A stretch of 14,859 nucleotides of DNA from positions 1 to 14,859 of the forward strand of contig CAMLQS010000103.1 in NCBI GenBank assembly GCA_946482165.1. Reading direction: 5' to 3'. Below are positions 12,848-14,859 of the stretch, piece by piece. The translations under genes were made by a program, and so were the position numbers. Below the pieces are notes generated by a model. That model made no database searches. It saw only the letters and a list, made by a program, of their open reading frames with translations, and was not told the origin of the DNA. Positions within the stretch are counted from its first letter, which is position 1. Each line of letters opens with the position of its first letter. Source of the DNA: an uncultured Verrucomicrobiota bacterium. GTDB taxonomy: Bacteria > Verrucomicrobiota > Verrucomicrobiae > Opitutales > Opitutaceae.

Positions 12848-14859
12848 CTACACGTAGGGCTGAAACACCTCGACCCGATTGAGCCGGTTAAAACGCACTT
12901 GGCGGGGCTGAGGCAGGCAGGCCAGGAACTGCCGGCCGTAGGCTTTCTGCAAGATGCGGGAATCAAGAATCGTGATCAGCCCGCGGTCGCGTTGGCTGCG
13001 GATGAGCCGGCCCACGCCTTGGCGGAAGGTCATGAGAGCGTCGGGCAAAGTGATTTCGTTGAACGGGTTTCCGCCGCGCTCGCGGACATGCTCGGTGCGG
13101 GCTTCGAGCACCGGATGGGTGGGGACTTGAAAGGGCAAGCGGGTGATGATGACCTGCGAAAGGGCGTCTCCCGGGACGTCGATGCCGGTCCAAAATGATT
13201 CCGTGCCGAAGAGGACGCCGTCGCCAGCCTCGCGGAGCATGCGGGCCAGCTCGGTGCGGGAGGCATCGCGGCCTTGCATGAAAAAGGGTCGATGAGCTCC
13301 GCGGTAAACGGGCTCCACGATTTCGGCCACACGCTGCATGTCGGCGTAGCTGGTGAAGAGCACGAGGGTGCCGCCGGCGGTGCGGCGTGTGCAGAAGTCG
13401 ATGTGGTCGGCGAGCACGTCGAGGGCGAGCTTCGCGTCTTCTCGCGTGGGTAGCGGCACGTCGGCGGCGAGGTAGACGCGCATGTTGCGCAGGTAGTCGA
13501 ACGGCGAGTGCTGGATCTCGGCGCGGACCTTGGGGCCGCCGATGCGCGCGAGGAAGGGCGCGATGTCGTCGGCGACGGCGAGGGTGGCGCTGGTGAAGAC
13601 AACGGCGGTCTGGCGGTCGAGCAGGGCCTCCTTGAGCTGCGGGGCGATGTCGATCGGCGCGGAGCGAAGAGCGACGACGGTTTGGCGACGGCCGGTGCGC
13701 TCAAGCCAGTAGACGTTGTCGTCGGGTTCCGCCAAGGAGAGGAAACGTTTCACGCCGAGCTGGGCGGTGCGGAGTTTGCCGGCCTGTTCGAGCAGCTCCT
13801 CGCGCTCGCGTCCCTCGTCGAATTTGTCGGCGCGGGTGCGCACGGCTTTCATCAGGGCGAGCAACGGACCGTCGAGCCAGGCCTCGGCGCAGTTTTCCTG
13901 GCGGATGCGGACGATGGACTGGTTGAGGAGAAAGGTTTCCTGGAGAAAGGCGAAGAACTGGTGGTTGGCCTCGAGGGCGTCGGCGACGAGCTGCCGTTCC
14001 TCGGGCGAGCCGAGCTTGTGGAGAATACCGCGCCGCGTCTTCGGGTTGTAGAGGTGGCGCAGCATGCGATCGATGCCGTAGCTGCTGAGGCGGAGGCCGA
14101 AGTAGTCGGTCGCGACCTCGGGCACGGTGTGGGCCTCGTCGAGGACGACGAGGTCGTCGGGGAAGAGCACGCCCTTCTCGGCGGAACCGTTGGCTGCGGC
14201 GCCGCCGGCGGCGATGAGGGCGAAGAGGAGCGAGTGGTTGACGATGATGAGCTGCGCGGAGCGGATGCGGGCGCGCGCCCGCTGGTAGGGGCACTTTTCC
14301 GGGTCGCAGTATTTGCGGGCGCAGGCGGAGGAGTCGGCGTTGACGAGTTCCCAAACGTCGGGGTTGGGCGGCGGGGCGAGTTCGTGCCGCAGACCGTCGG
14401 CGGTGGTCTCGGCCCACGCGGCGATGCGCTGAAGCTCGGCGTGTTCCGGTGTGGCGAAGAGCTCGTGTTTGTCGCGCAACGCGGTGGCGAGGCGCGTGGC
14501 GCAGAGATAGTTGCCCTTGCCCAGGAGGACGGCGGACTTGAATTCGGCGTAGCGGGCGGTGGCGGGGTCGGCCTTGAAGACGCGGCGGCAGAGGGGAATG
14601 TCCTTCCGGTCGAGCTGCTCCTGGAGCGCGATCGTGTGTGTCGAAACGATCAGCTGACGCTGATGGTCGAAGGCGTGGATGATGCCGGGGAGGAGGTAGG
14701 CGAGGGACTTGCCAACGCCGGTGCCGGCCTCGAAAACGAGCGACGTATCATGCGCGACGGCGTCGGCCACGGCGGAGGCCATGCGGGCCTGTTGCGGGCG
14801 ATGCTCGAGCTTCAGCGCGGACTGGAGGATGCCGCCTTCGCCGAAGAGTTTGGCGGCCA
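12848..14859 (-). CDS. dinG: DinG/XPD-family ATP-dependent DNA helicase, partial
   Basis: A superfamily 2 helicase of the iron-sulfur DinG/YoaA group, 5'-3' in known members, acting in replication and repair of R-loops and damaged forks. At least 669 residues are present. The frame stays open to the window edge (GILQSALKLEHRPQQARMAS before the first internal Met), so the true start lies upstream. Seen are Walker A EAGTGVGKSLAYL (about 14700-14731), DEAH in VVLDEAHTVPE (about 14129-14145), the Fe-S cysteines CARKYCDPEKC (C-x4-C-x4-C, 14291-14323) with a fourth in YLCATRL (14501-14503), and the C-terminal motifs GTESFWTGIDVPGD and QGVGRLIRSQRDRG. No exonuclease domain is visible in the part present. 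DinG versus YoaA cannot be decided. dinG is an SOS gene in E. coli; control here is unknown because the promoter is off-window. Confidence 0.93.
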   Translation of the reverse strand, partial: AAKLFGEGGILQSALKLEHRPQQARMASAVADAVAHDTSLVFEAGTGVGKSLAYLLPGIIHAFDHQRQLIVSTHTIALQEQLDRKDIPLCRRVFKADPATARYAEFKSAVLLGKGNYLCATRLATALRDKHELFATPEHAELQRIAAWAETTADGLRHELAPPPNPDVWELVNADSSACARKYCDPEKCPYQRARARIRSAQLIIVNHSLLFALIAAGGAAANGSAEKGVLFPDDLVVLDEAHTVPEVATDYFGLRLSSYGIDRMLRHLYNPKTRRGILHKLGSPEERQLVADALEANHQFFAFLQETFLLNQSIVRIRQENCAEAWLDGPLLALMKAVRTRADKFDEGREREELLEQAGKLRTAQLGVKRFLSLAEPDDNVYWLERTGRRQTVVALRSAPIDIAPQLKEALLDRQTAVVFTSATLAVADDIAPFLARIGGPKVRAEIQHSPFDYLRNMRVYLAADVPLPTREDAKLALDVLADHIDFCTRRTAGGTLVLFTSYADMQRVAEIVEPVYRGAHRPFFMQGRDASRTELARMLREAGDGVLFGTESFWTGIDVPGDALSQVIITRLPFQVPTHPVLEARTEHVRERGGNPFNEITLPDALMTFRQGVGRLIRSQRDRGLITILDSRILQKAYGRQFLACLPQPRQVRFNRLNRVEVFQPYV

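Noticed and set aside
11918..13198. Plus-strand open frame of 426 codons
   Set aside because: It lies antisense to the PP2C and DinG-like genes, whose motifs are complete.
12047..14859. A defence or phage-related module from the PP2C plus helicase pair
   Set aside because: Both are common housekeeping families, and no other defence-type gene is present in the visible part.

Overview
The window is GC-rich, with strongly GC-biased third codon positions, and looks like a chromosomal stretch from a member of the Verrucomicrobiota, most likely Opitutaceae. This is an inference. It rests on the gene set (GH43 remnant, Mpl, AsmA-like protein, zinc-free L31/L36 pair), on the near-absence of Shine-Dalgarno sequences, and on palindromes matching the TGTTC-N7-GAACA LexA motif that I recall being described for Verrucomicrobia.

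Bases 1-4110 are a low-density, accessory-looking region. It opens with a GH43 glycosidase fragment (in-frame stop at 158-160) and further protein-like scraps to about 923. Then comes one apparently intact gene, a cobalamin-binding-domain radical SAM protein (1003-2511). About 1.2 kb of debris follows, including a frame-disrupted tyrosine recombinase fragment on the minus strand. An AT-richer 375-base leader with short repeats precedes mpl.

Bases 4111-11843 are a compact, mostly plus-strand housekeeping block. Mpl recycles murein tripeptide. A 177-base MITE-like element with 24-base inverted ends sits exactly on the mpl stop codon. An AsmA-like envelope protein and a PAS histidine kinase form a two-gene unit. 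An intergenic region with two large palindromes precedes a dCMP deaminase and a YqgE/AlgH protein. The zinc-independent ribosomal proteins L36 and L31 end at a strong terminator.

Bases 12047-14859 are on the minus strand and converge on that terminator. They hold a DinG-type helicase, cut by the window edge, and a PP2C phosphatase.

I do not see a clearly new multi-gene system. The best leads are the palindrome family (two intergenic copies plus a near-copy inside mpl), the MITE-like element that supplies the mpl stop, and the lone radical SAM gene in decayed surroundings. No tRNA, rRNA or CRISPR array was recognised.
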